A DNA stretch of 64,000 bases from Aquatica leii (lineage: Eukaryota > Arthropoda > Insecta > Coleoptera > Lampyridae). Position numbers and translations under genes: made by a program. The notes beneath the pieces are model-generated. The model made no database searches and was not told the origin of the DNA. It saw nothing but the letters and a program-made list of their open reading frames with translations. Of this stretch, positions 25,322 through 37,182 are shown piece after piece (position 1 is the stretch's first letter; the number at the start of each line of letters is the position of its first letter). The stretch lies in the NCBI GenBank assembly GCA_035610365.1, contig CM069436.1:35533117-35597116 (forward strand). The letters are read 5' to 3'.

Positions 25322-27079
25322 CTAAACGAAGAAAATTGAATTAATCAATCTATCTATTTTTGTTACTTCCATAATTCCTCTTAAGTATTTCATTTCGCAT
25401 GCTTGTATCTTGCTTTCTTGCTTTTTTGTGAGCGTCCAGCTTTTACAACCGAATGTTAATATTGGTTTATAAATGGTGTTGTATACTGTTAATTTTGTTC
25501 TATTGCTTACTTCTTTTTTTCTAATAAATACATTACTTAGTGCATAATACACTTTATTGGCACTATCAATTCTATTATTTATTTCGACTTTGTTTTTTCT
25601 ATCCTTTTGTATTGTAACGCCCAAATATGTAAAGCTGTCTGTTTGTTCAATCTTTTTATTGCTAAGTTGTACTTTCGCTATTGTGTTGTTCCTTCCTAAT
25701 ATCATTATCTTAGTCTTATCTATGTTTATTTTAAGAGTGCATTTTTGTAGTGCACTGTTCCATAGCTGCAAGTTGTCTTCTAGATCTTCCGCGTTTTTAG
25801 CACAAATCATCAAGTCGTCTGCGAACGCACACTCTGTTATATAAACTGGTTCCATATATCTGTAGCCCACTAGTAGTTTCTTAGCCTGATCCTTAACTTT
25901 TTTTATTACGTCATCTAGTACAATATTGAATAATGTTGGACTTAGGACTCCACCCTGTCTCACTCCCTCTTTTGTCGCAAATTTTTCTGATTTCAAGTTG
26001 TTTGTTCTAATCTGGTTCCACGTGTTTTTGTACGCTTGTGGCTATGTTCTTTCTTATTCTTTTTCCAATTCTTCTTTTCTTAAGGCTATTCCAGGTGATT
26101 CTTCTCGGTATACTATCGAAAGTTTTTTCGAGGTCAATAAACGCTGTATATATGTCTTTTCCGTAGTATTCTTCTATTCATTGTTTTATGGTAAATATGT
26201 GGTCTTGTATTCCTCTACCTTTTCTGAAGCCACTTTGTGATTCTTCCATTTGAGTTTCTGTTTTAGCCTTTAGTTTGTCGTCTAGCAGTCTCTCGTATAC
26301 TTTGTATGCGTTACTCAGTAGCGTTATCCCTCTATAATTTTTACATTCTTTTTAATTTCCCGATTTATATATGGGTAATATTATACCGATTTCTCACTCT
26401 TTAGGAATCCTGCTTTGTTCTGCAATTTTATTGATCAATATTGTTAGTACTTTTATTCCGTTATTTCCTAGCAATTTTAGCATTTCTGCACTTATACCAT
26501 CATGTCCCGGCGCGCTTTGCCTCTTTTGAGTTTATTTATAGCTTCTCTTACTTCTTCTGTTCTAAATGCTTCTTTTTTTTCTTGTTCATTGTCTTCTTCT
26601 TCTCCTTGTTCACTATTTCCTTCCACATTATGTAGTGTGTCTGTTATTTCCACATTTAATAATTGCTCGAAGTATTCTTTCCATCGCCGCATTATATCTT
26701 CATTTTGAGTTAACGTTTTCCCTTCCTTCGAGTTGATGTGTTGGGATTTATCTTCTTTTCCTTTCCTTAACGTTTTTAATATTTTATAGAACAGTTTTTG
26801 GTTACCCGCACTATCTTTTTCCATTTTTCCGCCGAATTCTTCCCATGTTTTTTGTTTAGCGGTTTTTACCGATTCTTTAACTCGTAATCTCTGTGCTTTG
26901 TATTGATTATAGTTTTCATTGTTTTTGTTTCTTAGATATTTTTCCCATTTTATTTTCTTTAACTTTACTTTTTCGTTTATCTCTGCATTCCACCAATGCG
27001 TTTTCTTTAGATTTTTGTTATCGTTTGTTTCTCCACATGCTTCGGCACTCGCGGTTCTTAAAATAGTTAATAATGTCAC
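25322..27079 (-). pseudogene. 5'-truncated LINE ORF2, reverse transcriptase (LINE-1)
   Basis: Read from 27,079 leftwards: a linker region (KKTHWWNAEINEKVK, MRRWKEYFEQLLNVEI), then RT domains with GHDGISAEMLK, YRGITLLSNAYKVYERLL, QSGFRKGRGIQDHIF, YTAFIDLEKTFDSI (motif A), VRQGGVLSPTLFNIV (motif B) and AFADDLMI (motif C). FADD is intact. The C-terminal thumb reads YLGVTIQKD and KPILTFGCKSWTLTKK. The frame shifts between about 26,490 and 26,000, where stops occur. The wording resembles arthropod RTE-like endonuclease-RT elements; the clade is an inference. The 3' end is cut near 25,340 by the PLE tail. The 5' end sits inside the next LINE. Confidence 0.8.
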
Positions 27080-28955
27080 TAATGTATAATGAGAATAGCA
27101 GGGGACTGATTTAGTCTCCTTGTTACTCCTTTAGTTACTTCAATTTTGTTTGATGTTTCTTCATTTACACTTAAAATCATGCCGGCGTTATCGTAAAAGT
27201 TTTTGAGTAGTGCACGTTTAAAATCCACAAAAACCGCGTACAAACGGGTTTTCTGTTTTGAGATAAACGCATTTACTGTTGTATACAGAATGAAGATGCT
27301 ATGCGTGCAAATTCTATTAACTCTAAAACCATTTTGTTCTTCTGGCACTAAACTTTTTTCATCACTATACTGCATGAGTCGCGTATTAAGTATTTTGGTT
27401 AGTATTTTAACAATTGTATTAACTAATAAAATGCCTCCATAATTAGATGGGTCTTGTTTATCTCTTTTTTTAAAAATAAATTTTGTCATTATTTCCGTCC
27501 ACGCTTTAGGCAATGTTTCTGTGATTAACACTTTATTCATCATATTTACTAAACAGTGTTCCCATAGTCTAGGTAAATATTTGTAACATTCATTTGGTAT
27601 GTTGTCCAATCCTGTAGTTATATGCTTTTTTAATGTCAGTACTGCGTTTTGAAACTGTTCTAGCGTTATCGGTTGATCTAAGCAAGGATGATGAAGATGT
27701 AGGTTAATAGATATTTCTGTAAATATTTCTCCGTTTTTTATTTGGTAAAAACTCTTGTTTCTGTAATTCCTGTAATGGTATAGTTGTGTTAGTGTTATAA
27801 ATGCGTGGATTCACTTTTTTAATATCTTTCCAAAATTCTCCGTTATTGTGCACTCTTGCTAGTTTTTCTAAAATCTTACTGTAGTAAGCTTATTTTTTAT
27901 TTGAATTGTTTTAGTGTAAAGTTTTTTATTATTGTTGTATTCACTTATTGCATTAGGATGGTACTTATTTTTTCTGCACTTTTTGTAACATTTACTGTTT
28001 GCTAAATTAATAGTGCTGACCTGTAAAGCTCCTGAATTGATTGCTCTCTGCTTTATGGAGCTTAACATATTTTGTGCTAACTTATTAATATCGTCGCTAT
28101 TATAATAAATGGAATTGGAATTATCTAAAAACAGTTTATAGCTTGCTGTTGTGTTTTCATTCCAAATATAATACTTTTTAGTGATTATTACCCTCATTTA
28201 AAATTAACTAATCATATTACACTATTTCAATCACGTTTTTCAATTAAACGAGCATTAATAAGCAATAATACAACCGGAAGAGACATAATTACAGCGATAA
28301 GTATACCTGTTGATAAGTAAGCATGAAAAAGCTTTATATTCAAAAATTCATAAACGTCAACCATGTCACGTTTTGGCTCAACTTATTTTGTAATGTCACT
28401 AATCATTCTTAAGACAATAAATTTTTTTTTTGCTTTTTTCGAGTAATAATCATTTGAACTTAATTCGTTTTTGTAAAATTATCTAAAATTTGACACCTGG
28501 ACGGAACTCAAAATGTGTTGCCATAACGTAATTACTAGGCAACACATTTTTTGTTTCCGTCAATAAGGTGCCTTATTATCGATAATTTTACAAACACTTA
28601 TGATATTACATATGATAATCTGTTTTTTATTTTCCTCCAAGATACATTTTTTGTTTACTTTTCAATCAAACACCAACGATATTGAAGTACTGCAATGACT
28701 AGAACTGGTAGACAAATGTTCACCTCGAAAGTTGTTTACAGAAGCTGCCGTATTTTCACTAACCCAAACCAAATCAATTACACTTGTTCCACTTGGAGTA
28801 ATACATGTTATCTGAGCAGGATTATCGCTAACACTACGACCGTTAATTACAAAAAATCCATGATTTTCGATCATGTTAACCAATTTTTTTTCTCTCGTGT
28901 TGACTTTATTGTCCATGCTTTTTCTTTTTGCTGTTAGATATGTTCCATATAGCAT
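27079..28955 (-). pseudogene. Fragmented LINE ORF2 (LINE-2), endonuclease to RT
   Basis: Minus-strand pieces in order are an endonuclease end (28,955-28,662; GFFVINGRSVSDN, TSVIDLVWVSENT), a gap holding a MITE, a linker (28,197-27,868), and EFWKDIKKVNPRIY. The RT start follows (27,609-27,079; LDNIPNECYKYLPRLWEHCL, LPKAWTE, NGFRVNRICTHSIF, YAVFVDFKRAL). It stops at the motif B region (KGVTRRLNQSP), exactly where LINE-1 begins, so LINE-1 inserted into it. The missing 3' half was not found in the window. Gene order and wording are similar to the LINE at 34-42 kb, so both belong to one family or close relatives. Confidence 0.75.
28471..28593. repeat. Palindromic MITE, about 121 bp
   Basis: TGTAAAATTATC at 28,472 is matched by GATAATTTTACA ending at 28,592. 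The arms continue with GACGGAA and AATGTGTTGCC toward a 15-bp loop. It lies in the gap between the endonuclease and linker pieces of LINE-2, so it probably inserted there. The target duplication is unclear. Confidence 0.75.
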
Positions 28956-29374
28956 ATCCTCGTCTATTTGATTTAACTTGCAAATTCTAGAGATTTGATC
29001 GTTTATTCAATCCAAGAATAACATCTCTTTGACGACCGAAGTATTGAGTTCGTTTTTTGAAAAATCCGGATTTTTCTTTCCTCAAGTCGCGGAAACTTTT
29101 TCTAAAAAAAATGGTAAAAATAATTGCTTTATGCAATTTTTTTGCTTACTTATTCTGTATAGCACGATTAGGAAACAGAACTGCGTAACGTCTTGCTGTC
29201 GCCCCATTATTAGCATCACACTTTAACTTTTTATTTTTTTTTAGCAAAACGATGCGTTTCATCAAACACAATTTTTAAATAGAAAAAAAATTCAACATTA
29301 AACAGTTCTAAAGGATTTAATAGTGGAAGTACTCTGAAAATACATATGCCTTAAAAATTATATCATATTAAACA
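28956..29374. other. AT-rich DNA, nothing recognised
   Basis: The open frame at 29,029-29,226 has no recognisable similarity. No repeats were seen. Confidence 0.4.
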
Positions 29375-29895
29375 ATGCTCTACATTAAACAAGTAAATGC
29401 GTTACAATTACTTACGCAATTGCGTGAAATTTATACTAACAATAGAGACTGGAAGGCACTTGCGGCGACCCTAAGCGTGAAAAGATCTACTGCTTTTCGA
29501 TGGATAAAAGATCAAGCCAATCATCCTAAACTACGTGGTTGAAAATGCCGAGAAAAAATAAATGAAGTTTACTTGCGTTTCATATGCATTAAAGAAAATT
29601 CAAAAATAACATTAAAAAGAATAAAAGAAAAAATATTTCAACATTCTGAGCTAATTGTATCTACTGTTTACATTTGTTTGGACGGTTTATTATAATATAC
29701 TTTAAAAAACGTAAGATATGATGCAGAAGAAAAAATTCTAACGAAAATAAAATCAAAAGACATATGTATATTCAGGAATTGTTGAATTATCAAGCGGAAA
29801 GTATTCCAAATATATATATGTGGTCGAAACAAACTTCAATTTACATTGCTTAAGAACACAAGGACGTTTAAAAAAAGGAAGTAAGTGTTAAAAAT
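29375..29895 (+). pseudogene. IS630/Tc1-mariner-type transposase relic
   Basis: A short frame (29,375-29,542) encodes a helix-turn-helix-like segment (LAATLSVKRSTAFRWIKD). After decayed sequence (LKRIKEKIF is still readable) a catalytic-domain strand appears near 29,810: VVETNFNLHCLRTQGR. It resembles the first-Asp region usually read as MDETNFNL in Tc1/mariner relatives, with Asp replaced by Val. The remainder of the catalytic domain is absent. The segment is too short and damaged to place in a named family. Confidence 0.5.
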
Positions 29896-31827
29896 ATTTA
29901 TTAAGAGTATTTTTAATATTTTTTGTTGTCACAAAATAAAAAAGTTTTCAAGATTTGAAAAATTCAAGTTAAACAATAATTCTAAATTGTCATTGACGTT
30001 TTAATTAATTTATTGATTTTGCAAGACTAAAATATGGGTTTATACGTGTTTCTAGCATTAAACATTACAATAATTTGGTACAATATCTAATTAAAAAATT
30101 TAAGAAAATTAAATAAAAAAACAGTATTTACTGTTTTCGTAGAACAAATTCTTATTTATAAAAAAATATTTAGTACATACATAATGCCATTGTAAAACAA
30201 AACGTTAATGATGTATTCAAATCTTAACTGAAAAAATTACTGAAAGAAATAATGGATCTAAAACCATTTTGGACAATATAATTAATATGTTTGCAGCCTA
30301 AAATACAAAAAAATGAATTCTACTGATTCTAAAACATAATAGAACTTACAATTTAGTTTAGTACTTAAACTTTAAGCTAAACTATGTATTGACCTTCTCG
30401 TCAATACAGTTATAAAATATTACAAACATTTGTGTAGCTATTTGCATTACCGCATGAAACCGTTCGAAGTATCAAATTTGCAGAGTAAATTAGAACATGT
30501 TTGTGCTAATTTCAATATCTAGCAGTCAATTTTGAAGACATTTATTGTTTTAGATGTGTTGCTAAAGTATAAAACGAGTGCGTTCAACGCTCAAAACACA
30601 TTGTTGCAACAATAAACAGTTTATTGTAAAGTTTAATTGTTTAAACGAATGACGCATTGAAAAAAAAATTAACATTGATAAAAAATTTATTGTTGAGTTA
30701 ACGTTAAATTATTAAATTAAGTTAGTGCGTTGTGAAGACGCGAGTACTATCTTTCTTTTCTACCTAACACAAACTAGGCTATAAACAGCAAAATCAAAAT
30801 TGTTAAAAGGTCACTATTACGGTTTATTGATTCATAAAACAAAATTGTGTTGATGTATATAAAAAAAATTGTGTTTTGATGGTATGAGTGCGAACTGTTT
30901 AGAGTATGACTCAATTAACAACAGTGATTTATTTTACAAGGTAAAATTGTTTTATTTAAGACGAAACATATAAATGATTGGGTTAAAAAAAAATTACGTT
31001 ACAACAAATAAAACGACAGTTTCAAGTTATTTTTATTTGCTTTAAATCATAGGTACCTAATTGCATGTTGGTTTTTTACTGTTTTTGTATTATTATTAGT
31101 TATTTTACACGTCACTTCCGTCTTTATGTTTGTGTTTCGTATTCATAAGTATGAATGTCATTAAATTTTATTGCAATTTTAATTATGATTTTTCATTTGT
31201 TTATAATTCATTAAAAAATAATGCATTATTTAAAATGCTATAAGTTTTATATGTTTTATAAGACTTCTTTTATGTACATGTAATTATCTACAATGTAGCA
31301 ATTTAAGTCAAATTATTATTCTGTTAATGAATTTACTAATCCTAGTTGGTTTGAAAATGCATTAATGCAAATTATTATACAAATCAAAACCATGTTCGGT
31401 TTTAATTTTTAAGAAACGTTTTTCGATTTTTCTAAAATTTTGTTTTAGTGTTGAAAACTCTTATAACGAGCTTGATTCGAAGGCTTGTGTAACAAAACGA
31501 TGAAACGCTCAGATGAAACAAATCTGTAACTTGCGGTGGTACCCAATTTCACTTCATTTTTTGTATTTTTTGGATGCAGTATTTATTAATATTAAACAAA
31601 ATATTCCTTATGATTCGTTTTATGTTTTAAAAATATAATAAGTCTTAATTTCACTCAGCAGTGATAAAAAATAATTATAGTAAATGCAGAATTAGACCTG
31701 CGCGAGCTTCCCCCTTGTACGCTGCAAAAACCGTACAATATAGATAAAAATTGCACATAAACAATTTATTGAGCACACAATTTGGTACAAAAAAGTCTGC
31801 GGGAGTGTATATTTATATCTAATAGTT
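29896..31827. other. AT-rich DNA, no gene recognised
   Basis: No open frame over about 60 codons and no terminal repeats were recognised. Confidence 0.5.
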
Positions 31828-32018
31828 TAAAGGCGGGTTGCACAAAGCAAATCAAAAATGTAGCAAGTGATTATTTGAAAAATAAATAATAAATAAAAAA
31901 AAAATTTGAAATCAATTGTTACATCACCAATAAACGTGGTTTCATTGGCTATGTAGCAATTGTTTTGAGAAATAATCTGTTGTTACATTTTTGATTTGCT
32001 TTGTGCAACCCGCCTTAA
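31828..32018. repeat. 185-bp MITE with about 32-bp terminal inverted repeats
   Basis: AGGCGGGTTGCACAAAGCAA at 31,831 is mirrored by TTGCTTTGTGCAACCCGCCT ending at 32,015, and the match continues inward through ATCAAAAATGTA. TAA flanks both sides (31,828-31,830 and 32,016-32,018), suggesting a 3-bp target duplication as in PIF/Harbinger. A TTAA duplication with slightly asymmetric ends cannot be excluded. It is non-coding. Confidence 0.85.
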
Positions 32019-34182
32019 GAGTTACAGAATCTTAATGTAATTTTCGTGTAACTTTGCACACTTGTATCTTCTAAACTATGGAACGTAATTGTACCCTTTC
32101 GTCGACTTTTTTATAGTAAATTTTGTCCTCTATAAAAATGTTTATGCGCAACTTCCTTCTATCTTTCACCGTTTTAGAGTAATAGTTTATTGGTTATTTT
32201 AATTATTAAGCAAATCATTTCAATACAAAAATTGTGGCGGTTTCGATGCTGGTCTAATATTACGACATCGGCAAAGCTACCCTTAGCCGTAAAAAAAGCC
32301 ATGGTGGTTACTAAAAACAACTCGACCAAAATAGAGATGTTTTACTAAACCGATAATTTATGTTCAAATCTTAAAATGCGTTAACAAAATAGTTTAATAA
32401 ACCTGATTTATAAAGTATTTTAATAAAAACTATCAGTAATTACTAGTTTAAATCATAAACAATTTTACTGGAAAGTAATCAACAAAGGACAAAAGTAAGT
32501 AAAATAAAATTTGAGTAAATTTTGAATGTCAAAATTGTATCAACAGTCAAACAATTAATTGTAAAGATTAAAAATCTGTTAAGACTAGAGAAAAAAGTCA
32601 TGTTAAAGTAAAGTTTATCTCGTTAATGCTTTCTTATAGGAGAAAAAATCGGTAAAAAAGAGAATTTAATAAAAAGGCATGTCGATTATTTCGCGTCGCA
32701 AAATGATTTTATTGCGAGTTCAATCTGCTGTAAGTTTTCTTTAGATATGACAAAGAATCGCAAACGCGACAAACTGTTTAAAAAAATTCAATTTTTAAAC
32801 TGTGGATGCACATTTCTAAAAATAAAATCTTTACTTTGCAACTTTTACATCTGAAAGGATGTGGCAACGTAGCTCAAATCGTGTCATAAATCTTAGAAGC
32901 TGTAGAACTGTAAACCGCCATAAAATTCTGGTAAAATCTAGTAATCATTTAGTTTTTTTTTTAATGAGCATCAACTAGTTAGAGTGTGGTAAACCAATTG
33001 TCAGGAATCACGCGATATAAATTGTTTATTTAATCATTAAATGATTTATTTAATCCGAGCGCATTTAATCAAATTCTGGTTAAATTTCTGAAAGTTTCAC
33101 TTTGGCTCTAAAATTGATTGTGTCTAGAGAAAATTTTACATTTATCCGACTGCTTTCAAATGTATCTAAGCTAGCAGAAAATGAGTCAGTGGACGTGAAT
33201 CACAATTTTTTGACCTTTATTATTTTTATTTATAATATTTATTATTTGAGCTTTGCAAAGGTGAGTTTTTCCCTTGAAAATATTTTGTGTCAAATAAAGT
33301 TTGATGATTTGAAATTTTGTTGCTTGTTTTGTGTTTCTTACCGTACATCACTTGGAAAAGAAAAGCTAAGAGTTACCAACACAGCCCAAATACCCATTCT
33401 TGTGCTTCTCTAAAAAAAATTTCTATAAAAGATGTACCCTCCAGTTTGCAATTATTTCCCACTAAACTATTACATACTACTAAAGCTATAATTGGGAAAG
33501 GATAAAGGTCAAACAAATTGAACTACAAAAATTAAAAACATTAGTGACGCCGGCCTATTTACATGCCATGATGTTTGTTCAAGTGCATGGATTTAAGATA
33601 ATGCAATCGGGTTTCTCTTTAGATATGTCACTGGAATATGTTTTATCAGCGCGCAGCAATTCTTGATAATGAACGGTCTTGATCATAGTTAGTTAAGAAA
33701 AAAGATTCTCTGCAAGTCATTTGTGTTTCTGATTTATCATCTTTCAGTGATGAAGAGGTTATGGAAAACAATTCTCAGGCATTTCATGGACAAATGTTAA
33801 ATACACATACATACATTCACAATTGGTGAATTATCATACGACCATATTCCCGTTTAATATGTACCTAGAATACTAGTTATTTGTGTTTTTTTAATTCGTT
33901 ATTGTTTATGTATGCATTTTTATTTTTGAAAATTGTAATAAACCTTGTTCATATATTACGTAGGTAATATTGTGTTTGTTTTCAACACCTTCCGATAATT
34001 GCAAGATTTGCAATATCTGTGAATTTTTAAAACTTAAATGATTTTAACCATCAGTATAAATAAATTTTTTTATTACACTTACATCATAATACCTGTTTAA
34101 AAAATGTGAACGTGAATGGAATCTCATCATTAAGACACTGGAGTGCTTTAACTTTTTGCAGGCAGCATTTTGAAGTAATCGT
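32019..34182. other. AT-rich DNA with two unidentified protein-like segments
   Basis: Most of the stretch holds nothing. The plus-strand frame at about 33,508-33,667 gives a non-repetitive, protein-like translation (KTLVTPAYLHAMMFVQVHG, then SLDMSLEYVLS). Another near 33,700-33,810 reads DLSSFSDEEVMENNSQAFHG. Neither begins with a clear start nor shows a family I can name. They may be remnants of one transposon gene. The frames at 33,102-33,413 and 33,317-33,505 are also unidentified. Confidence 0.3.
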
Positions 34183-35734
34183 TTATATATACTAATGTTT
34201 TATAAGTGCGATGCCTCGATAGTTATGCGTGTTTAGTTTATCTCCTTTTTTGTGTATATGAAAAAGCTGTACTGCTGACCATGCTGTAGGTGTTTTTTCT
34301 TTGGTTAATATATTGTTAAACATGTTGAGTAAATAATGTTCCCACTGTGGTGTTAAATGTTTGTAAAATTCGTTATTTATACCGTCTAAATCTGGAGCTT
34401 TGTTGTTCGTGGAAGTAGCAATGCCAAATTGTAACTCTCCAGTACATATTTTGTTGTCTAAATATGGATGACGACAATCTAAAAATGATTGCGTAACTGA
34501 AGTTTCGGTGGAATAAATTTCTTGGTAAAGGTTTTCCCATATGTTAGTATTTATTTCGTCAACGTTATTAAATTTCGGTTTAAGAGATTTTACGGTTTTC
34601 CAAAATTCTATGTTGTTTTTTATGTTAGCAATGTTTTTTGTTAATTCTTAGTAGTAAGTATCTCTATGTTTTTTTATAAGTTTGAGGTAGTTTTTTTTGT
34701 GTTAATATACATAGTTAGAGGTTTTTCACTTTTGTTTTTACGATATGTTTTAAGATTAATTTTGACTTGTTGGTTTAGATCATAGCATTCTTTGTTAAAC
34801 CACGGGTTTTTGTTTTTGGTACGTTGGTTGTATATTAGTGTTACTTTGCACATCCCAGATCGGCATGCAGCTTCTTTAATTGTTTGCATTAAATTATTAT
34901 TTATGTTGTTAATATCGTTGCTGTTGTAGTATACATTTTGTGTAATTTAAGTGATGTTGGTACAAAGTAGTATTTTCTACTTTCTAATTAAACTTGATTA
35001 AATAATGCTTGTTTTTCTTAGTTTTAGTATTCCAAAGTACACCGTACAAATTGAGTGGCACGAGTGAGTTAGTGTAGAGAGAATTTCAAGTTGAGATACA
35101 GATTCAATAAATTCTAAATTTGCCCAAACCAAATCTATTGTAGTTCTACCATTGTTATTTAAGAATGTAAAGTTTTCAGGTAAATCACCGTTTGTGCGGC
35201 CGTTTAATACGTACATTCTAATCAATTCCATCATATTTGTCAACTTTTTTCTTCTATCGTTATATGATCCATGCAGAGAATTTCGCGTTTCATATACATG
35301 CGGAGTTGAAAAAATATTTAGATCAATTTGATTTAGTTGTCCTATATGAGCATTAAAGTCACCAACCACGATTACTTTGTGGCTTGGATATACATCAACA
35401 ATAGTTAAGAGCGATTCATGTAGCATTTTAACACATTCATCGTTATTTAAGCTTCGTTTTAAATAAACAAAAATTAAAATATAACTTACATGATTGATTA
35501 ATACTTCTACAATTAGATATTTCAATTGTCTTTGATGTGATATTGTTTTTTATTAACATTACCAACCCACCACTAGCCCTGCCCTTATATTTGTTTTTTG
35601 TTGCATTACTACATATTATGTCCTATTGGTTTAAATATGTTGGTAAATTTAATAGCGAAGGCTTCCACGGCCTGAATCTATACTAATATTAGAATGTCTT
35701 CCGGGTTTGGACCGTGTCATAGTTGCAACCGAAG

Positions 35735-35780
35735 CTGCCAACGTTTCGCCCACTTTCGTAAGGGGCTTCATCAGGGCGTG
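35735..35780 (-). ncRNA. Hammerhead ribozyme, left arm of the palindrome
   Basis: On the minus strand: stem I GCC/GGC, CTGATGA (35,68-74 of the 35,7xx block, i.e. 35,768-35,774), stem II GCCC/GGGC with an A/T-rich loop, and GAAACGTT (35,741-35,748) followed by GGC. All core bases are present. It is the exact inverted counterpart of the right-arm copy. Confidence 0.8.
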
Positions 35781-36163
35781 AGATAAATCGCAAAACTCAA
35801 ACAAGCAATCGAAATCTAACTAAGAACTTCTCAAAAGTTAGGTTATCCACTTGTAAAACAAGCCATAACCTAAACTATGATTGGGTCGAGCTTAATCATC
35901 CGTGACGATCCTTTTCCTTTAAATACGGAGACTATTTCTTCTTAAGTCACTTCTACGGAGTTTAGAATCTGGCTTGGTTCACAAGTTGATTACCTAACTC
36001 GGTAGTGGTTCTTTGTTAGATTTTCGTTTGCTTTTTCAGGTTATCGTTTTCTTTCTTACCTTTTCATAGTTTAGGTTATGGCTTGTTTTACAAGTGGATA
36101 ACCTAACTTTTGAGAAGTTCTTAGTCAGATTTCGATTGCTTGTTTGAGTTTTGCGATTTATCT

Positions 36164-36210
36164 CACGCCCTGATGAAGCCCCTTACGAAAGTGGGCGAAA
36201 CGTTGGCAGC
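36164..36210 (+). ncRNA. Hammerhead ribozyme, right arm of the palindrome
   Basis: CTGATGA at 36,170-36,176; stem II GCCC...GGGC closing at 36,196; GAAAC at 36,197-36,201; cleavage triplet GTT at 36,202-36,204. Stem I is GCC (36,167-36,169) with GGC (36,205-36,207). Stem III is reduced to the palindromic ACGT, as in PLE and retrozyme ribozymes. Confidence 0.8.
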
Positions 36211-36393
36211 TTCGGTTGCAACTATGACACTATTTCACTTAAACAAATAATATTACTTTGAGTTAGTTTAATTTCGGTTTCTTAATCAAGGTCAAAGATG
36301 TTATTACAGCCGCTGATGTCCCAAAATGTTATACTACACGATGCAATAATATAGTTTATTAGGTTTTTGTAGGGGTAAAGTTAATTAGTTTTA

Positions 36394-37182
36394 TTAATTG
36401 TTTTTGTTTTTTATTTCATATGTATAATTCGTTATCGACGTATAGTTTTTGATAAGCTATTTTAGCTTTTCTACCTTTTTTACTTCTTCGTTTGCATGCT
36501 GTCTTAGAATACTTTGAATTTCCAATTCGGCTTTTGTTAAATCGTTTTGGATGTACACTGACTTTCCCTTTTATTTATTTTTATTTGTCATTATTAACTG
36601 TTTTTGAGTTCTACTTTTTAGTTTTGCTACGATTACCATTGAATCTGATTTTTTTCCTACTTTGAATGCTTCTGTTACATTCACTTCGGTATTTAATTCC
36701 TAATTCAAAAATGTTTAAATGTTTGTTTCCAGATTATTGTTAGGTAACTGTAATCCTTCTATTATTATATTATGGATTTTTTTGTTTTTTTCTTGTATTT
36801 CTAGTTGATTCTCTAGATTTTCGATGATTGTATTTTGTTTTTGCAATTTAATTTCTAATAAATTTAACTTTTGTGTAAGTTTTAATTTTTCTTCTCTCCA
36901 TTACTGTTGTCTTCTTTAAGTTTTTTAATTTCACTATTATTGTCTTGAAATCCTTTATGTACATCGGCAGTTAACATTTGAATCATTCATTTCAGATCTT
37001 CCATAATTGTGTTGTTTGAATCTCCTTCTCTTAGGTTTCTCCGTGTTTTTTTTGTGTTTTAGTAAAGTTTCGTTTTTGGTTGTTACGCGATAATCTTCCG
37101 TTACGGGATTTTCTCATTTCCTCTTAAGGTAGTCTTTTATTGATGTAACGCTATTTGATCTAGGTCTATTTGCGTTGTTCAT
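36394..37182 (-). pseudogene. Inverted LINE ORF1 (coiled-coil RNA-binding protein)
   Basis: Starting from an ATG at 37,180-37,182 the minus strand gives MNNANRPRSNSVTSIKDYL, a basic region, then a heptad-rich segment with LKLTQKLNLLEIKLQKQN and TIIENLENQLEIQEKNKKI. A compact block follows (IIIEGLQLPNNN, VTEAFKVGKKSDSMVIVAKL, SVYIQNDLTKAELEIQSIL), ending at a stop at 36,394-36,396. A coiled coil followed by an RRM-like domain without CCHC knuckles is one of the known ORF1p types in non-LTR retrotransposons. Several stops and frameshifts interrupt it. Its position 5' of the endonuclease confirms element order. Confidence 0.7.

Larger units (their letters stand above)
35651..36230. mobile_element. 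Palindromic PLE-derived element with two opposed hammerhead ribozymes
   Basis: Two 167-bp arms (35,714-35,880 and 36,064-36,230) are inverted copies differing at a single position by eye, separated by a 183-bp unique spacer. Each arm contains a complete hammerhead. Beyond the left arm, 35,651-35,713 adds the tail expected downstream of the minus-strand ribozyme, ending at the AATAGCGAAGGCTTCC terminus also found at 6,854. There is no coding sequence. It interrupts LINE ORF2. PLEs often carry an inverted terminal-repeat fragment at one end, so this looks like a coding-free derivative made of two such repeats. Confidence 0.8.
34198..36390 (-). pseudogene. Inverted LINE ORF2 5' half: APE endonuclease and RT start
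   Basis: ORF2 starts near 36,390 with FWDISGCNNIFDLD and QSNIICLSEI, the usual first strand of the APE-type endonuclease. It is then interrupted by the 580-bp palindromic insertion. It resumes at about 35,650 with KGRASGGLVMLIKNNI, VVGDFNAHIG (catalytic Asp/Asn motif), TTIDLVWANLEFIES and THSCHSI, where the final SDH motif is damaged. A linker (TKNKNPWFNKECYDL) leads to RT segments IEFWKTVKSLKPKF, KAPDLDGINNEFYKHL, WEHYLLNMFNNIL, TPTAWSAVQLFHIHKKGDKL and YRGIALI. There the gene stops at the target duplication. Stops and frameshifts are few, so decay is moderate. Confidence 0.85.

Noticed and set aside
25557..26708. Plus-strand open frames of 64-104 codons
   Set aside because: They are complementary shadows of the minus-strand LINE reverse transcriptase.
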